A DNA stretch of 64,000 nucleotides from Begonia masoniana (taxonomy: Eukaryota; Streptophyta; Magnoliopsida; Cucurbitales; Begoniaceae). The notes below the pieces were generated by a model. The model ran no database searches. It was not told where the DNA came from and saw only the letters and a program-made list of their open reading frames with translations. Within the stretch, counting starts at the first letter, position 1, and the number at the start of each line of letters is the position of its first letter. The DNA lies in contig CM039508.1 of the NCBI GenBank assembly GCA_022432975.1, forward strand, positions 30,460,433-30,524,432. The letters are read 5' to 3'. This document shows positions 11,790 through 23,909 of the stretch, one piece after another. The position numbers and the translations under genes are program-made.

Positions 11790-12072
11790 GCAGTCGACAC
11801 TTGCTCTTGATCAGTCGACACTTTGTTGACGTTGTGTGTTATTTAAAAGTCGTTCAACAACTAGGTCGACACTTTAAAGTTTCTGAAATTTATGGATTTG
11901 ATCATGTGGTCGACACTAGTACTGTCCTGTCGACACTTGAAGATCTCTAGAATTTCTGCATTTATTTCGGCGGTTGACACTAGCACTATCCAGTCGACAC
12001 TTGAAATTCTCTCAAATTTTATAAAGATGACTAGCGGTCAACACTCTGTCACTTCAGTCGACACTTTGAAAG
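11790..12072 (+). repeat. GTCGACACTT degenerate array
   Basis: About nine imperfect copies of a CAGTCGACACTTG-like motif (some GGTTGACAC or GGTCAACAC) spaced 20-45 bp apart. The core GTCGAC is a perfect palindrome. The same core is arrayed in solo LTR F1 (34817-35020), so this may be a relic of a related LTR, though no LTR ends are visible. Confidence 0.6.
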
Positions 12073-12560
12073 CAATTTTGCAATCATTTAACTTCAATTT
12101 CTAAAGCTTTATTGAAAACTAAAAAATCTTGAACACTCACGTTAGAAAAATTAAATACCCCTTTAAAAAGTATTTACAATGAGAAGCAATAATAGAATAT
12201 TTTTTTTTTCTTATTATCAACATAATCATCAATCAATGAAAGTTTGAATAGAAACATTTATCGTAAAAAATATATTAACCTTAAAACATACTTTAAGTTA
12301 ACAAATAATAGACCATTGAATTGAAAAATAAAGAAATTAAAGAGTTATGCCAAAAAGTTGGAATTTTATTGTGGTGTCATATTGTGAGGCGTTGGATTTA
12401 GAGATAAAATAGATGTTCATTATTAAAAGAAATAGTTTAATGTGGTGTTTTAATAAGAACCATTGGATTAAAAAAATGTACGATCTAGATTAAAGTTACA
12501 CTTTAAATGTGTTGTCAAAACGTAGAGCATTAGATTAAAATCCAAGGGCTGAAATGGAAA
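12073..12560. other. AT-rich stretch with no recognised feature
   Basis: No gene, domain or LTR boundary seen. Repeated phrases of the form '(G)CATTAGATTAAAATCCAA' suggest intergenic or old-transposon DNA. Confidence 0.5.
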
Positions 12561-12599
12561 TGGGAGGATGGAGGAGGAGAGGAGTCTTCCCTTCAAGAG

Positions 12600-13093
12600 T
12601 TGGGTTTTTTCGAGCGTGAGAGGACGCAATTCTTGTGACGAGATTGGCTTCCCAATCTGGTCAGCTTCAACAGTGGACCTGCTTGTTGTGACAACAATTA
12701 TGAGAAGACTGATGGAAACTTCTATTCCTTCAACGACTAGTTTCTTGGTCTTTGGACTTATTCTACTCTTCCTTCCGTATCCGGGTAAGACTCCCCCACA
12801 ATAGGCACCTTCCTTTGCAGAAACTTGACCCCAAGTTTGAAATTCTAGATGAGCATCAGATACAATTGATGAATCTGTCCATGTAGCATCGGTTGCCGGA
12901 TGATCCTTTCAATGCACAAACCATTGTGTGACCAGTAAATTACCTTGCTTAACCACCCTCGTTTGAAGTAATGTTGTTGGGCGATCTCCAACTATGACTG
13001 TAGTGAATTTCGCTGGAAGATCAGTAAGTGGAAAGAAACATAAAAAATTGGGTGAATGCGAGCATTGGCTGGTGATTCTAACTTGTAAGCCAT
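12600..13093 (-). pseudogene. Chromovirus A integrase C-terminus, 3' half
   Basis: Directly left of copia element J the minus strand reads AYKLESPANARIHPIFYVS, the conserved gypsy integrase C-terminal segment. In a shifted frame DATWTDSS (near 12870) matches the 'EATWED' end of a chromodomain. Frameshifts make it dead. It continues across J: the upstream half is at 26941-27245, and the break falls at the V-A/Y-K step of the motif. Confidence 0.72.
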
Positions 13094-13733
13094 TGTTGAG
13101 AAAAAGACTAATACCAATTCTCGACACCGAGAATACACAGCAAAATAAAATACATTTTTTTTCTTTGTGTAATCAAATAGGCTAAGCAAAATCAATCAAA
13201 AGCAACAAGTGATAATATATCACCCAAAAATAACAAAATTTGCAACTCTATTTTTAGAGTGAAAAACCCTCAAAATAGAGAGTAAAAAATCATGAGACTC
13301 GTAGTCTATTTATCAAATCTTCCACTATATCATAAATAATGGGTACAATCAAAGTTCTCTCTATATCATCAAATTAGAGGCATACAACAATTTCATCAAA
13401 ATCAAACAACAATGTTGGATGTTAACAAAAAGTAAGAGAGGAAAAATAGAGGGGTGCAAAACTGCAGTCCCATGTTTACCCCACCCGACAACCTTCGAAC
13501 GCTCAAAAAATGATTTTCAACATTCAGAATTTACCTCTTGATGTCATAGATCCACTGTCAAATTCAAGACGATCCAACGGTTGAAATACGAGAAAACACA
13601 ATTTTCTTCCAACTGCTCTTGAAAAATTTTAGAATCCATTTTGTTCTTTCTTCTCTCCTATTTCTTTTGTTAAAGGGTTTCTTGAGATACAAAGACCTTT
13701 TATAGTCTCATCTCAAAATGTGGGTCGAGCCCA
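13094..13733 (-). repeat. Element J 3' LTR (about 640 bp)
   Basis: The plus strand begins TGTTGAGAAAAAGAC and ends near GAGCCCA. It aligns throughout with 17122-17174 joined to 26342-26938, with much substitution, so J is old. Sequence 13734-13745 is already RT coding sequence. Confidence 0.88.
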
Positions 13734-13744
13734 CAATGCTCTTT

Positions 13745-14640
13745 TCTATAATTTGAAAGAAAATGACTAATAACACTAACTGCATGGGCAATATCTTGCC
13801 TTATACACACCATGACATACATTAAGCTGCCCACTGCGGATGCATAAGACACTTTCTTCATCTACTACTGCTCATTCTAACTTGCAAGACATTGCTTGAC
13901 ACTGAGTTTAAAATGACTTGCAAGTATAGACACAAAAGACTTCACATTGCTCATGTTAAATCTCTCAAGAACTTTTTCTATGTATCTCTTATGAGATAAC
14001 CATAGTTTGTTCTTCTTCATGTCATAAATAATCTTCATGCTAAGAATTTGCTTAGTCATACCTAAATCCTTCATGGCCAAAGATTTACTAAGTTCTTTCT
14101 TCAACTTATCTATCTTAGTAGCATCATGCCCAACAAGCAACATGTCATCAACGTATGGAAACAGAATCAGACAAAGAATTTTTTTTTTATAAAAATACAA
14201 TGGTCATAAGTAGTTTTACTATAGTCATTCAATTCCATAAAAGTGTTGAAATTTTGTACCACTACCTCAGTGTTTAAACTTGTATAAACTTTTTCTTAAC
14301 ATGCAGACAATATCTTCTTTGCCTTTAGCTCTAAAGCCTTCAGGCTGCTTCATATAGATCTCTTGTTCTAAATCTCTATCTAGGAAAGTTGTATTCACAT
14401 CAAGTTGTTCTATAACCAAGTTAAAGCTAGTGACAAATCCCAAAATAACTCAAATTGAACTCATCTTCACGACAGGTAAGAAAATCTTATCAAAGTCAAC
14501 ACCTTTTGTTTAACTGAATCCTTTAACAACTAGAATTGCCTTATAATTTGGCTGTAACCTATTTTTTTTTTACTCTAATGTGAACACCCACTTGTTTTTC
14601 AAAGCTTTCTTCCCTTTAGTAATTTCACCAAATCATAAGT
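13745..14640 (-). pseudogene. Copia reverse transcriptase of element J, truncated
   Basis: LDVNTTFLDRDLEQEIYMKQ, then the catalytic YVDDMLLVG and a MKDLGMTKQILSMKI segment, are standard copia RT. The frame resumes after a shift at VSYASAVGSLMYVMV and stops at 'NYRKEH' where the 3' LTR begins, so RNase H has been deleted exactly up to the LTR. Confidence 0.85.
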
Positions 14641-14659
14641 GTTGTTCTCACCCAAGGAC

Positions 14660-15790
14660 TTCACCTTCTCTTGCAATGCTCACAACCACTCTTTTTTCTT
14701 CTCATGCTACAAAACCTCCTGATAAGTCTCTGGTTCTCTCTCGTTAGTGAGCAACATATACTCATTGGTAGAATATCTTCTAGAAGGTTCTTTGTCTCTG
14801 GTGGATCTTCTTAACTGAGGCTCAATTAGTGGCTCTTTTGGGTTTTCTTCAACTAATTCATTATCACCTAGAAGGTGATCATTTATTTGTGCATCTCTAT
14901 TATCATTAATAGGTATTGTAGGTGAATGAATCTTACCTGAGTCAACTTGTTCTTTATTGCTAGACGTTGGCTTCTCTGTCTTTTCAAAGTCTGCAATGGT
15001 TTGATCTTCCAAAAATACTGCATCTCTACTTCTGATGACCGGATCCCAAAATCTGTACCCACACTGTTCATGATTGTACCAATGAAAATACATTGCCTTG
15101 TTTTACTATCAAGTTTAGATCTCTCATCTCTAGGGATATGCACAAATTTCCTGTAGCTAAAAACTCTCAAGTGCTCATATGAAATATCTTTTTCTAACCA
15201 CACTCTCTGAGGTATATCGTGATTCAAAAGAACTAAAGGTGAACGATTTACTAAGTCAACAACTAATCTCATTGCCTCCCCCAAAAAGACTTCAACACCT
15301 TTTCATGGGAGAGCATACAACGAATCCTGTCATTAATTGTGCGGTTCATCCTCTTTACAACTCCTTTGTGCTGAGGCATTTTTGGCTATGTTTTCTTAAA
15401 CTTGATTTCATGAGTTCTGCAGTACTACTCAAACGACCTACTATATTCACCACCATTATCTGAGTGGACACATTTCAACTTCTTGTCAGTTTCTCTCTCA
15501 ACTTACGCATGCAAAAGTTTAAAGAAACCTAAAGCCTAGTATTTAGTTTTCAAAGCATAAGTCACTCCTTGGAATGATCATCAATAAAGGTAGTATAATA
15601 ACAAACACCACCAAGAGTCGTAGTTTCCATAGAACAGATATCAATATGCACCAAATCTAACACATTAGGCATTCTAGACGAATGCATAGTTTTAAATGAA
15701 ACACTGTATTGTTTACCAAACAAACAATGAGTGTATACCGCTAGCTCTGTAGACTTCAAATCATGAATTATCTATTTTTAATAAAGCTTT
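14660..15790 (-). pseudogene. Copia integrase of element J, broken
   Basis: Pieces in several frames carry LDLVHIDICSMETTTLGG and TFIDDHSKE (start of the DDE core) and GEAMRLVVDLVNRSP with FSYRKFVHIPRDERSKLDSK (distal core and C-terminal region of copia integrases). Frameshifts separate them. The end reads TNEREPETYQEVL, the usual linker into RT. Confidence 0.75.
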
Positions 15791-15959
15791 TGAATACCAT
15801 TCTTGCTTATATGCCAAAGCCGCATAAGCCATAGTTTAGTAGACGAACCATCAATTGCATTCACTTCTCACCCATAAGACACAGTCTGCATCAAGTAAAG
15901 AGAATTGTGTTTCTTTTCTCTGGCGACCACCAATGACCCCTTAGTGAGCTTCCACTTAC

Positions 15960-16330
15960 CTTCACCAAAATTGATATGGTATCATTCGTCATCATGTACA
16001 CTAGTGGAGATCAAATTTAGGCGAATATCAGGAACATGCCTTACATCAGTATTCATGTAGACATCACTTATGCCTACGATCCTGCACTTTGCATCGTTTA
16101 TCATCTTTACATGACCAAACTCACCATCACTTTAGGTAGAAAACACATCACGAAGAGTAGTAAAGTGGTAAGCACTAGAATCGACTACCCAATAAGGATC
16201 TTGACATGTGAGGTTAACACTACTATTATCATAGATAATAGTCACATCTCCATCTGCAGTTGTTGTTATATTAGTATAATGTATCTTCCTTTCGTTTTTT
16301 TATTATGTTTTTGTTCTCTCAACCATTTGC
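15960..16330 (-). pseudogene. Copia protease region of element J, broken
   Basis: The minus strand carries WVVDSSAYHFTT, corresponding to the copia protease 'W..DSGA..H.T' signature with the glycine changed to serine, then DVFST and a KCRIVGISDV-like segment. The altered active site and stops show no function. Confidence 0.62.
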
Positions 16331-16433
16331 TACACTGAAATTTCTTGTGCCATGACTTATCATAGTGAAAACATCTGAAGTCATTACTTGTCTGAGACTT
16401 CTCTCATGATCTGTTATTATTGTCATGTCTCTT

Positions 16434-17060
16434 CTAGTTCTTACTCTTGCTCCTTCCTTGTCTCTCGGAAACTAGCATCCGACTCTTTATAGTTTGTCCT
16501 CGCTCCTTTCTTTTATTTTCTTCATTCAACATGATTTCTTTCACCAACTTCAAAGTGAGAACATAATTTAGAGCGGAATTTCTAAGAGAAACAACAAGAA
16601 TCTCCCAACTATCAGACAATGAACTAATCAAACACAACATGTATCTCATCTTCTCGCTTCATGTCAAGTGCTGCCAATTGATTCATAATTCCTTGAAAAA
16701 AATTTAAGGGATCATAAAAGGGAATTCCATCTATGTATTGGAGATACATCAATTTTTTGAAAAGAAAAGCTTTATTTGGTGTTTTCTTCTTTTCATACAA
16801 CTCCCTTAGAGTCTCCTAAACCTTGTTGGTTTTTGTCTCATCGACAACATGCTGATAAACACTATTATCGACCCACTGTTTCTGCCAACAACTTTCTTGT
16901 TGAAATTGACCAATCTTCTTCAGACATCTCATTTGGTTTGCGTTCATCTCCCAAAAGTGTGTCTTCACAATCCAAACAACATAATAAGTCTTTCATTTAT
17001 GACTTCCAAATCGAGTAATTTGTAGCCGTGAGCTTAACAATAGTATTGCTATGTTACTAA
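16434..17060 (-). pseudogene. Copia Gag of element J, broken
   Basis: Minus-strand pieces show a copia Gag: LRELYEKKKTPNKAFLFKKL and MNQLAALDMKREDEI match the usual 'L..MYEK.S..NK..L...L' and 'NQL......DDE' motifs. The C-terminal piece 16649-16434 reads SSLSDSWEILVVSLRNSAL, matching 'SLP.SWE.L...L'. Stops interrupt it, and a zinc knuckle is not clearly preserved. Confidence 0.72.
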
Positions 17061-17121
17061 ACTTCTTCATTTGATAAGTACAAGAATAACCACCAAAGAA
17101 ACCTAGTATTCTTGTACCACT

Positions 17122-17174
17122 TGTTGAGAAAAAGACCAATACCAACTCTAGACATCAAGCATATACAACGTAAT
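17122..17174 (-). repeat. Element J 5' LTR, proximal piece
   Basis: The first 53 bp (plus coordinates) of J's 5' LTR, beginning TTGAGAAAAAGACC, before element B interrupts it. The last five bases, GTAAT, are B's TSD. Confidence 0.85.
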
Positions 17175-17499
17175 TGCAATGCCCCGAGTTTTCTAAACTC
17201 AGTTCGTTACTCATAAACCCGAACATAACTGGAAAATTTTGGACCAAACTTAAAATTTCACTTGAAAGTCAAAACTCGATGTTCACTGAAACCACAACGT
17301 TAAAATTCACAGCGGAAAAAAATCATTTGAAAACAAGCAGAGATTAAATGGGGTTGTAAATCAATATTTGGAAATATCAATTGAAATAGTAGGAATTGGT
17401 TCGACCAAGACTTAAGCGTGGAAACGTGAAAATTGTAAAAGTCAAACGCATCTGCCACTAGACAAGGTCAACAAAAAAAGAAATAAACTGAAGACTTCC

Positions 17500-17890
17500 A
17501 CCGATGACGTCAGCCGGAAGAATCACTCTTCCAACTTCAGCCGATCGCAAAACGACAAGTTTTTGCTACTCGCATCTACCGATGACGTCAGCCGGATGAA
17601 TCTTCCATCCAGCCTCTGCCGATCACAAAACGACAACTATACTTACTCACATCTTCCGGTAGATAAAATACTCCATCATCCGGTTACAAAACGAAAAAGG
17701 ACTTTTACCTTCATCATCCGATGGATAAATTACTCGTCATCATCGGGTTACAAAACGACAAATTTTCTACTTATATCTTCCGATGGCTTCCACTGAAGAC
17801 ATCATCCGATGACTTTACTGAAGACATCATCCGATGGCTTTTACTGAAGACATCATCGGATAACTTTACTAAAGACATCTTCCGATAGTC
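17500..17890 (-). repeat. CATCCGATG array in B 3' LTR
   Basis: Repeated short motifs of the form (A)TC(A/T)TCCGATGGC, CCGATGACGTCAGCCGG and CTTCCGATAG, many joined by 'TTTACTGAAGACATC'. The core CATC-n-GATG is an interrupted palindrome. The edge of the array lies about 325 bp from the sense end of the LTR. Confidence 0.8.
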
Positions 17891-18404
17891 AATAGAATAA
17901 CAACTTTATATAGCAGCTCATCGAGCATTTTCTCTCTACACAAAGAAAGCTCTGACTACCAAAAGAATTTGAGCATTTTACTAAACATCGTTCAAAACTA
18001 TTTAAATCCGTGTATTACTCCAAACTTTAGTAAACACCACTATTAAATCCAACAGAGTATCATTATCAGAAAAGTCTCAAATTGAATTCAAACATCAAAA
18101 CTACCACTGTCATAGAAACTCACAACATACTTAAATTGAATCATAGATCACTAAACCTTCTCATCCACTGACACCAGTTAAACCGTCCCATCAGTTGCCA
18201 GATTGTTACATAGATGCACTCCTCCAACCAGACTAGTCCTCGGCAAACTCAGTGAACACACTTGTTGACACTTGTTCACCTACATCACAAAACTCATCTA
18301 TTAGCCTAATGCTAAGTAAGTAAAGCAATAAGGAAATGTAATGCTGAAACATAAATTCCTAAATATGCAGTTTCTACTTTCTCATCTCAGTTGTATATGC
18401 ATCG

Positions 18405-18600
18405 TTTCTGATCTGATCCACCTGTGAAATTGGGAGTTGGATCACTTCTCCCAAAGTCATACATCCTCTCTCTTGATTAAGGGGCGGATCTGATCCACCT
18501 GTGAAATTGGGAGTTGGATCACTTCTCCCAAAGTCATACATCCTCTCTCTTGGTTAAGGGGCGGATTAGTTCCCTTAACAACTGTTACAGTCTGTTCATT
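18405..18600 (-). repeat. Hairpin-forming dimer repeat in B 3' LTR
   Basis: Two near-identical units beginning CTGATCTGATCC, with internal inverted pieces (TTGGGAG / CTCCCAA; GATCC / GGATC) and ending in a TTAAGGGG...CCCTTAA pair. Related dimers lie in the 5' LTR (25115-25330), solo LTR C (39335-39530) and H (63575-63775). Confidence 0.7.
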
Positions 18601-19235
18601 CCTTACCATGCCATTTCATGTAAATTCATTTTCGCATAAATTTTCAAAATATGATGCATGACATACAAACATTCAAACACACATAATCCTACTGTTTTGT
18701 GATGTAGGCCCGAAGGAATAAGCAAACTTTACTTACCTGGTCTCCTAGAAATCGCTCGGCTGTAAGCTACCTTAGAAGCTCGCTCACCTAAGTTCATAAC
18801 AGAACATCAATCAAACCTTCGCTGAACTTTACCAAAAATTAACCAGAATAACAAGGAAACCAGTTTGGAACTCTACTGCTTGCACATTCCCATTTATTCC
18901 CAAAGAACCCGAACCTACTATCATCAACAGCACCCTTGAAATCCTCACATTGTACTCCCTCGGTTATCTAACTGCTAAAACGCAAGAGAATGAGGAAAAC
19001 TTACTTAGGTTGAAAAAGAATCTAGCAAGGAAAATCGCCTAGAGAGCTCTGCTACTCGAGCTGAAAACCCGAAGAGGAAAAGTATGAAATGGTGGCGGCT
19101 ACAGTGCATTAAACTCAACCCTCTTTCCTTAAATAGGTTATCCACTTAAAATTTCTAATTACCCCTTATGCCCTTGCCTTGTCATCCATTAATTCAAAAG
19201 AATAGAGAATTAGTTTGATAAAATTGGTTGTTACA

Positions 19236-19250
19236 ATCTACCCTCCTTAA
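19236..19250 (-). other. Polypurine tract of element B
   Basis: The minus strand reads AAGGAGGGTAGAT immediately before the 3' LTR start TGTAAC. Confidence 0.75.
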
Positions 19251-19280
19251 AAGAATTTTGTCCTCAAAATTCAGTACCTG

Positions 19281-20560
19281 AATAATTTTGGATGTTGGTC
19301 CATCATGTCTTGTTCACGTTCCCAGATTGTCTTCTCTATGTTCTGGTTATGCCATTAGACTTTCACTAAGGGAACCTCTTTGTTGCGTAATACCTTCACT
19401 ACATAGTCCAAGATCCTTACTAGTTTCTCCTCATAGGTAAGGGTAGGATAAACTTCAACGCCCTGCTGCTCCACAACATGATATGGATCCCTTATGCACT
19501 TCTTCAACATAGAAACATGGAACATACTGTGTATCCCCTCCATAGAAGCCGGTAGCTGCAACTGATAGGCTGCTCTCCCAACTCTCTTCAGAATAGTGAA
19601 TGGTCCAATAAATCTGAGGTTCAACTTGCCTCTCTTCCCGAATCTCACAACTCCTTTAAATGGTGATACCTTGAGGAAAACTTCATCACCTACTTCAAAC
19701 TCTAGTTCTCTGCGTCTTCTGTCGGCATAACTTTTCTACCGGCTTTGAGCTGTTAAGATCCTCTAGCAGATGAGGGCAACCTTCTCAATAGTTTGTTGCA
19801 CAATGTCAGGACCAAGCAACTGTGCTTCACCAACTTCGTCCCAGTACAAAGGAGATCTGCACTTTCGTCCATACAGTGCTTCATACGGTGCCATACCGAT
19901 AGTTGCCTGAAAATTGTTATTATAAGAGAATTCTACTAAGGATAGGTACTTGCTCCAGGAACCTTGAAAATCCAATATGCATGCACGAAGCATATTCTCT
20001 AATATTTGGATGGTTCTTTCGTACTGTCCATCTGTTTGAGGGTGAAAGGTTGTGCTAAAGTTGAGCTGTGTACCCATAGCCTGATGCAAACTCTTCCAAA
20101 ACTTAGATGTAAATCTAGAGTCTCGGTCTGAAACTATGGTATTTAGAACTCCATGTAACAAAACAAATTCTTGCACATACAATTCAGCAAGTTGATCCAT
20201 CGAGTAAGTCACCTTTATTGGTAGGAAATGAGCTGATTTGGTTAGACGGTCAACCATCACTCAAATTGAAACATGTCCTTTAGTTGTTCTAGGCAATCAT
20301 ACCACAAAGTCCATTGTTATTTGCTCCCATTTCCATTCGGGAACTGGTAAAGGTTGTAACATTTCAGCAGGTCTCTGATGCTCAGCTTTAACCTGCTGAC
20401 AACACAAACATGATCCTACATATTCTGCCACACTTCGTTTCATACCTGGCCACCAATAATGCTGTTTAAGATCCTTGTACATCTTTGTACTCCCAGAGTG
20501 AATAGAGAACCTGGAAGAGTGTGCTTCAGAAAGAATCTAATCACGAAGTCCTTTAACGGC
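19281..20560 (-). pseudogene. int: Integrase with chromodomain-like tail, element B
   Basis: Zinc-binding region with C-x-x-C (CLCCQQVKAEHQRPA), DDE core (VDRLTKSAHFLP, SDRDSRFTSKFW, FHPQTDGQYERTIQ), then the GKRGKLNLRFIGPF and SMEGIHSMFHVSML tail and a decayed chromodomain. Stops occur after DFVV and within the tail. Confidence 0.9.
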
Positions 20561-20722
20561 AAGGACAAACCATCTATTTCTAAACTTAAGGATTCCATCA
20601 GCAGGATAGTTAAAATCTGTTATGTCCGTAGATTCCATGCTTAACTTGTACTTGTTACACTCATCATTATTTGTCTGAGCTTCCTTTATTTTCTCCAACA
20701 TAGTAGGCTTTAAGGTTATGGC

Positions 20723-22739
20723 TTAGAGTATAGCTGATACACTGAATACTGCTTCTAAATTAAACCTCTGGAATTCAGACTCTAAGGCTAATGGTACATC
20801 AAGAATCAAGGCTGAGGCTGAAGTTATCACTCTACTCAAGGCATCTGCCACAACATTTGCTTTGTCGCGATGGTATTTAATCTCAAAATCATAATCCTTT
20901 ACAAATTCCAACCATCGACGTTGCCTCATGTTTAATTCATTCTGTGTAAAGATATGTTTCAGACTTTTATGGTCCGAGAATATATCACAAGTCTGTCCAT
21001 ACAGGTAGTGTCTCCAAATATTAAGTGCGAATACAACTGCAGCTAATTCCAAGTCATGTGTAGGGTAATTCTTCTCATGTGTTTTCAACTACCTAGAGGC
21101 ATAAGCTATTACCTTTCCCTCTTGCATCAAGACACAGCCAAGTCCAATCTTGGATGCATCACAGTAAATGCTAAATTTACCATCATCAACGGGAAGGGTC
21201 AAAATTGGAGCATTGGTCAGTTTCTGTTTCAAGGTCTGAAAACTATGCTCACAATCCTCAGTCCACACATACTTCATATTTTTCCTAGTTAACCGAGTGA
21301 GGGGTGTTGTAATCTTTGAGAATCCTTCAATAAACTTCCTGTAATACCCTGCAAGTCCAAAGAAACTCCGAATATCTGCAGCATTCTTCGGTTGGGGCCA
21401 CTCCTTAACTGCTCGAACCTTAGCTGGATCGACAGATATTCCATCACCAGAGATCACACGACCAAGGAAGTGAACTCTGTCCAGCCAAAACTCACATTTG
21501 GAAAACTTGACATAGAGTTGGTGCTGCCGTAGCACCTCTAATATTAAGTTCAAATGTTCTGCATGTTCTTCACTAGAACGTGAATAGATTAAAATATCAT
21601 CTATAAACACAATAACAAACTTGTCTAAATACTCATGAAATACTCTATGCATAAGATCTATGAAGGCTGCCGGTGCATTTGTCAATCCAAAGGACATAAC
21701 TAGAAACTCATAGTGTCCATACCTTGTGCGAAGGCAGTCTTTGGAATATCTTCGGTTCTGACTTTTAGTTGGTAGTAACCTGACCTCAAATCAATCTTAG
21801 AGAAAACTCGTGCACCACGAAGTTGGTCAAATAGGTCATCAATCCTCAGTAATGGATACTTGTTCTTGACAGTTAACTTATTCAATTCCCTATAATCAAT
21901 GCACATACGCATCGATCCATCTTTCTTTTTGACAAAGAGAACAGGTGCACCCCATGATGAAAAGCTAGGGCGTATGAACCCCTTATCCAATAATTCCTCC
22001 AACTGTTTCTTTAATTCTTTAAGCTCCGTAGGTGCTAATCTATAGGGATTCTTAGACACAGGCTCAGCGCCGGGATAAACATCTACAACGAATTCAATTT
22101 CCCTATCTGGCGGCAAACCAGGAAGGTCATCTAGGAATGCTTCTGGGAAATCTTGGACAACTAAGACATTTTGGGGAGTTGCTTTTCCTACTAGTTGTGT
22201 ATCTAAAACACTGGCCAAGAAGCATAAGTACTCTCTGCATGGTGAGGGTCCACAATTTATAGAGGTCATAACAGACATTTCCTTACTCTTCTTTAGAGCT
22301 TGGAAGGTATGTTTCAAACCACCAGGGGGTTGAAAACTAACTACTCTAGTCCTACAGTCGATTGTGGCATAATGCTTAAACAGCCAATCCATTCCTAGGA
22401 TTACATCAAATCCTATTATGTCCCTAATAATGATGTTAGCAGGTAGGTTCATGTTTCCTACAAATACAGCACTATCAAGCATCACCCGGTTAGAGTGCAT
22501 GCATTCACCCGAGGGTAATGCGACATTAAACACATGCTCAGTAGGGGTAAGCTTTACATCTAACTTATCAGCAAATGCAGATGCTATGAATGAATGTGTT
22601 GCACCAGAATCTATCAATGTAAAAGTGGGTAAAGAGTTGATCAGTATAGTACCTGACACAACAGCTGGCTGTTCATCATCGCCCGACTCCATCATGGAGA
22701 ATATCCTCGATTTAACCATAGCAAGGCCACTCTTAGGAG
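20723..22739 (-). pseudogene. pol: Protease-RT-RNase H of element B, frameshifted
   Basis: Protease active site [10 protein letters not shown] near 22600, RT motifs [16 protein letters not shown] and [11 protein letters not shown] near 21880-21780, and catalytic FIDDILIYS near 21610. A single missing base near 21731 shifts the frame within RT. A TAG at 21091-21089 replaces a Gln before RNase H, which carries [13 protein letters not shown] and [12 protein letters not shown]. Domain order is normal. Confidence 0.92.
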
Positions 22740-23754
22740 CTGGGCAGTCTCTGCTAATATGACCGATCTTGTTACAATTGTAGCATCTGGTGATTCTAGG
22801 CTTCGGGCACTCTTTGATCGTGTGTCCAACCTCCTCACAGTTGAAACACTTCCCAAAGCCCAATCTGCACTCGCCCGGGTTTTACTTCAAGCACTTAGGA
22901 CGCTGGGAAAATTTCCTGACATTCTGTACCTTCCCTCCTGTTCCTTGGCTACTTTGGCCTTCACTAGGCTTCTTCATTCCCCTCTGATGGTGTGGCTGGA
23001 CCGACTTTTGTGGGACCTCTTTTGGTCCAGCACACTTCCTTTCAGCTTCTTCCACTTCCAGAGCAGTAGACACAACTTCACTAAATGACAAGCCTTTAAT
23101 ACCACAAAAATTAACTCCTCGGTAAATTTCTGGCTTCAGTCCATGCACAAATTTGCACACCTTATCCTCGTCCCTGTGAGCAAAATGTCCAGCAAACCTG
23201 GACAGGGACTCGAACTGCCTACTGTACTCGACCACAGACCCTGTCTGCTTCAAGTTTAGAAATTCCAACTTCTTTGCAGTTTGGAGAGTACTGTTGAAAT
23301 ACTTCTCGTAGAAAATGTCTTTGAATTGCGACCAAGGCATCGCCAAGACATCAGTGGTGGTCTCTATTGTTTCCCACCAGAGTTGAGCTCCACCAGCCAA
23401 GTGAAATGTTGTCAACGTGACCTTGTCTCCTTCTCTAATGTTGGCGCACCTAAACATACTTTCAATCTTCCTAATCCATCCTTCAGCAATAACCGGATCA
23501 GATGACTGTCCATCAAACGTGGGTGGTCTTAGTCTCTGAAATCTATCTCCAGATTGTTCATTGCTAGAACTCGAGTTGGCACTTCCCTGCACCTCTCGGT
23601 TTAACAGCACTCCTAACTGATCGGACTGCTGATGCACTAGGTCTGTTTGCTGACGCACCAATTCTGTCAGCTACCTAATCACACTAGGCTCCTCCTCACC
23701 TCTCAAATTTGGCATTTCCCTTGGCACTCTAGGTCTCCCTGGGCGTCTGGCCAT
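22740..23754 (-). pseudogene. gag: Tekay-like Gag of element B, two stops
   Basis: The ATG at 23754 starts MARRPGRPR. An in-frame TAG at 23673-23671 replaces a Gln codon kept in H. The capsid-like part carries RLRPPTFDGQSSDPVIAEGW, FHLAGGAQLWWE and YSRQFESLSRFA motifs. Another stop lies at 22882-22884, followed in the next open piece by two CX2CX4HX4C zinc knuckles ([14 protein letters not shown] and [14 protein letters not shown]). Confidence 0.88.
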
Positions 23755-23894
23755 TATACTAAATTCCTACACAGGGTTAACTACTTTCATAAACATCTAA
23801 TAACTAAGGTTAACATGAACACTTAAAGTTGTTGGAGTATTCCCATGCGACGACTGGCACTGATGAGTAATCTTTTAAATGGTTTAACTTAATG

Positions 23895-23906
23895 TTTTTG
23901 ATACCA
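23895..23906 (-). other. Primer binding site of element B, decayed iMet type
   Basis: The minus strand reads TGGTATCAAAAA three bases after the LTR end. The first eight bases match the tRNA-iMet PBS and the rest have drifted. Element H has the better-kept form at 62305-62315. Confidence 0.7.
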
Positions 23907-23909
23907 TAC

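Larger units (their letters stand above)
17175..19235 (-). repeat. Element B 3' LTR (2061 bp)
   Basis: Sense start at 19235 (TGTAACAACC), sense end at 17175. It contains a TATA-like TATTTAAGG (19127-19135, minus), predicted splice sites, the inverted repeat CCTACATCACAAAAC (18279-18293) with GTTTTGTGATGTAGG (18694-18708), a hairpin repeat (18405-18600) and a CATCCGATG array (17500-17890). Confidence 0.93.

Noticed and set aside
13735..13760. AGAAAAGAGCAT as J's polypurine tract
   Set aside because: It is RT coding sequence (NYRKEH) meeting the LTR after an RNase H deletion, not a true PPT.
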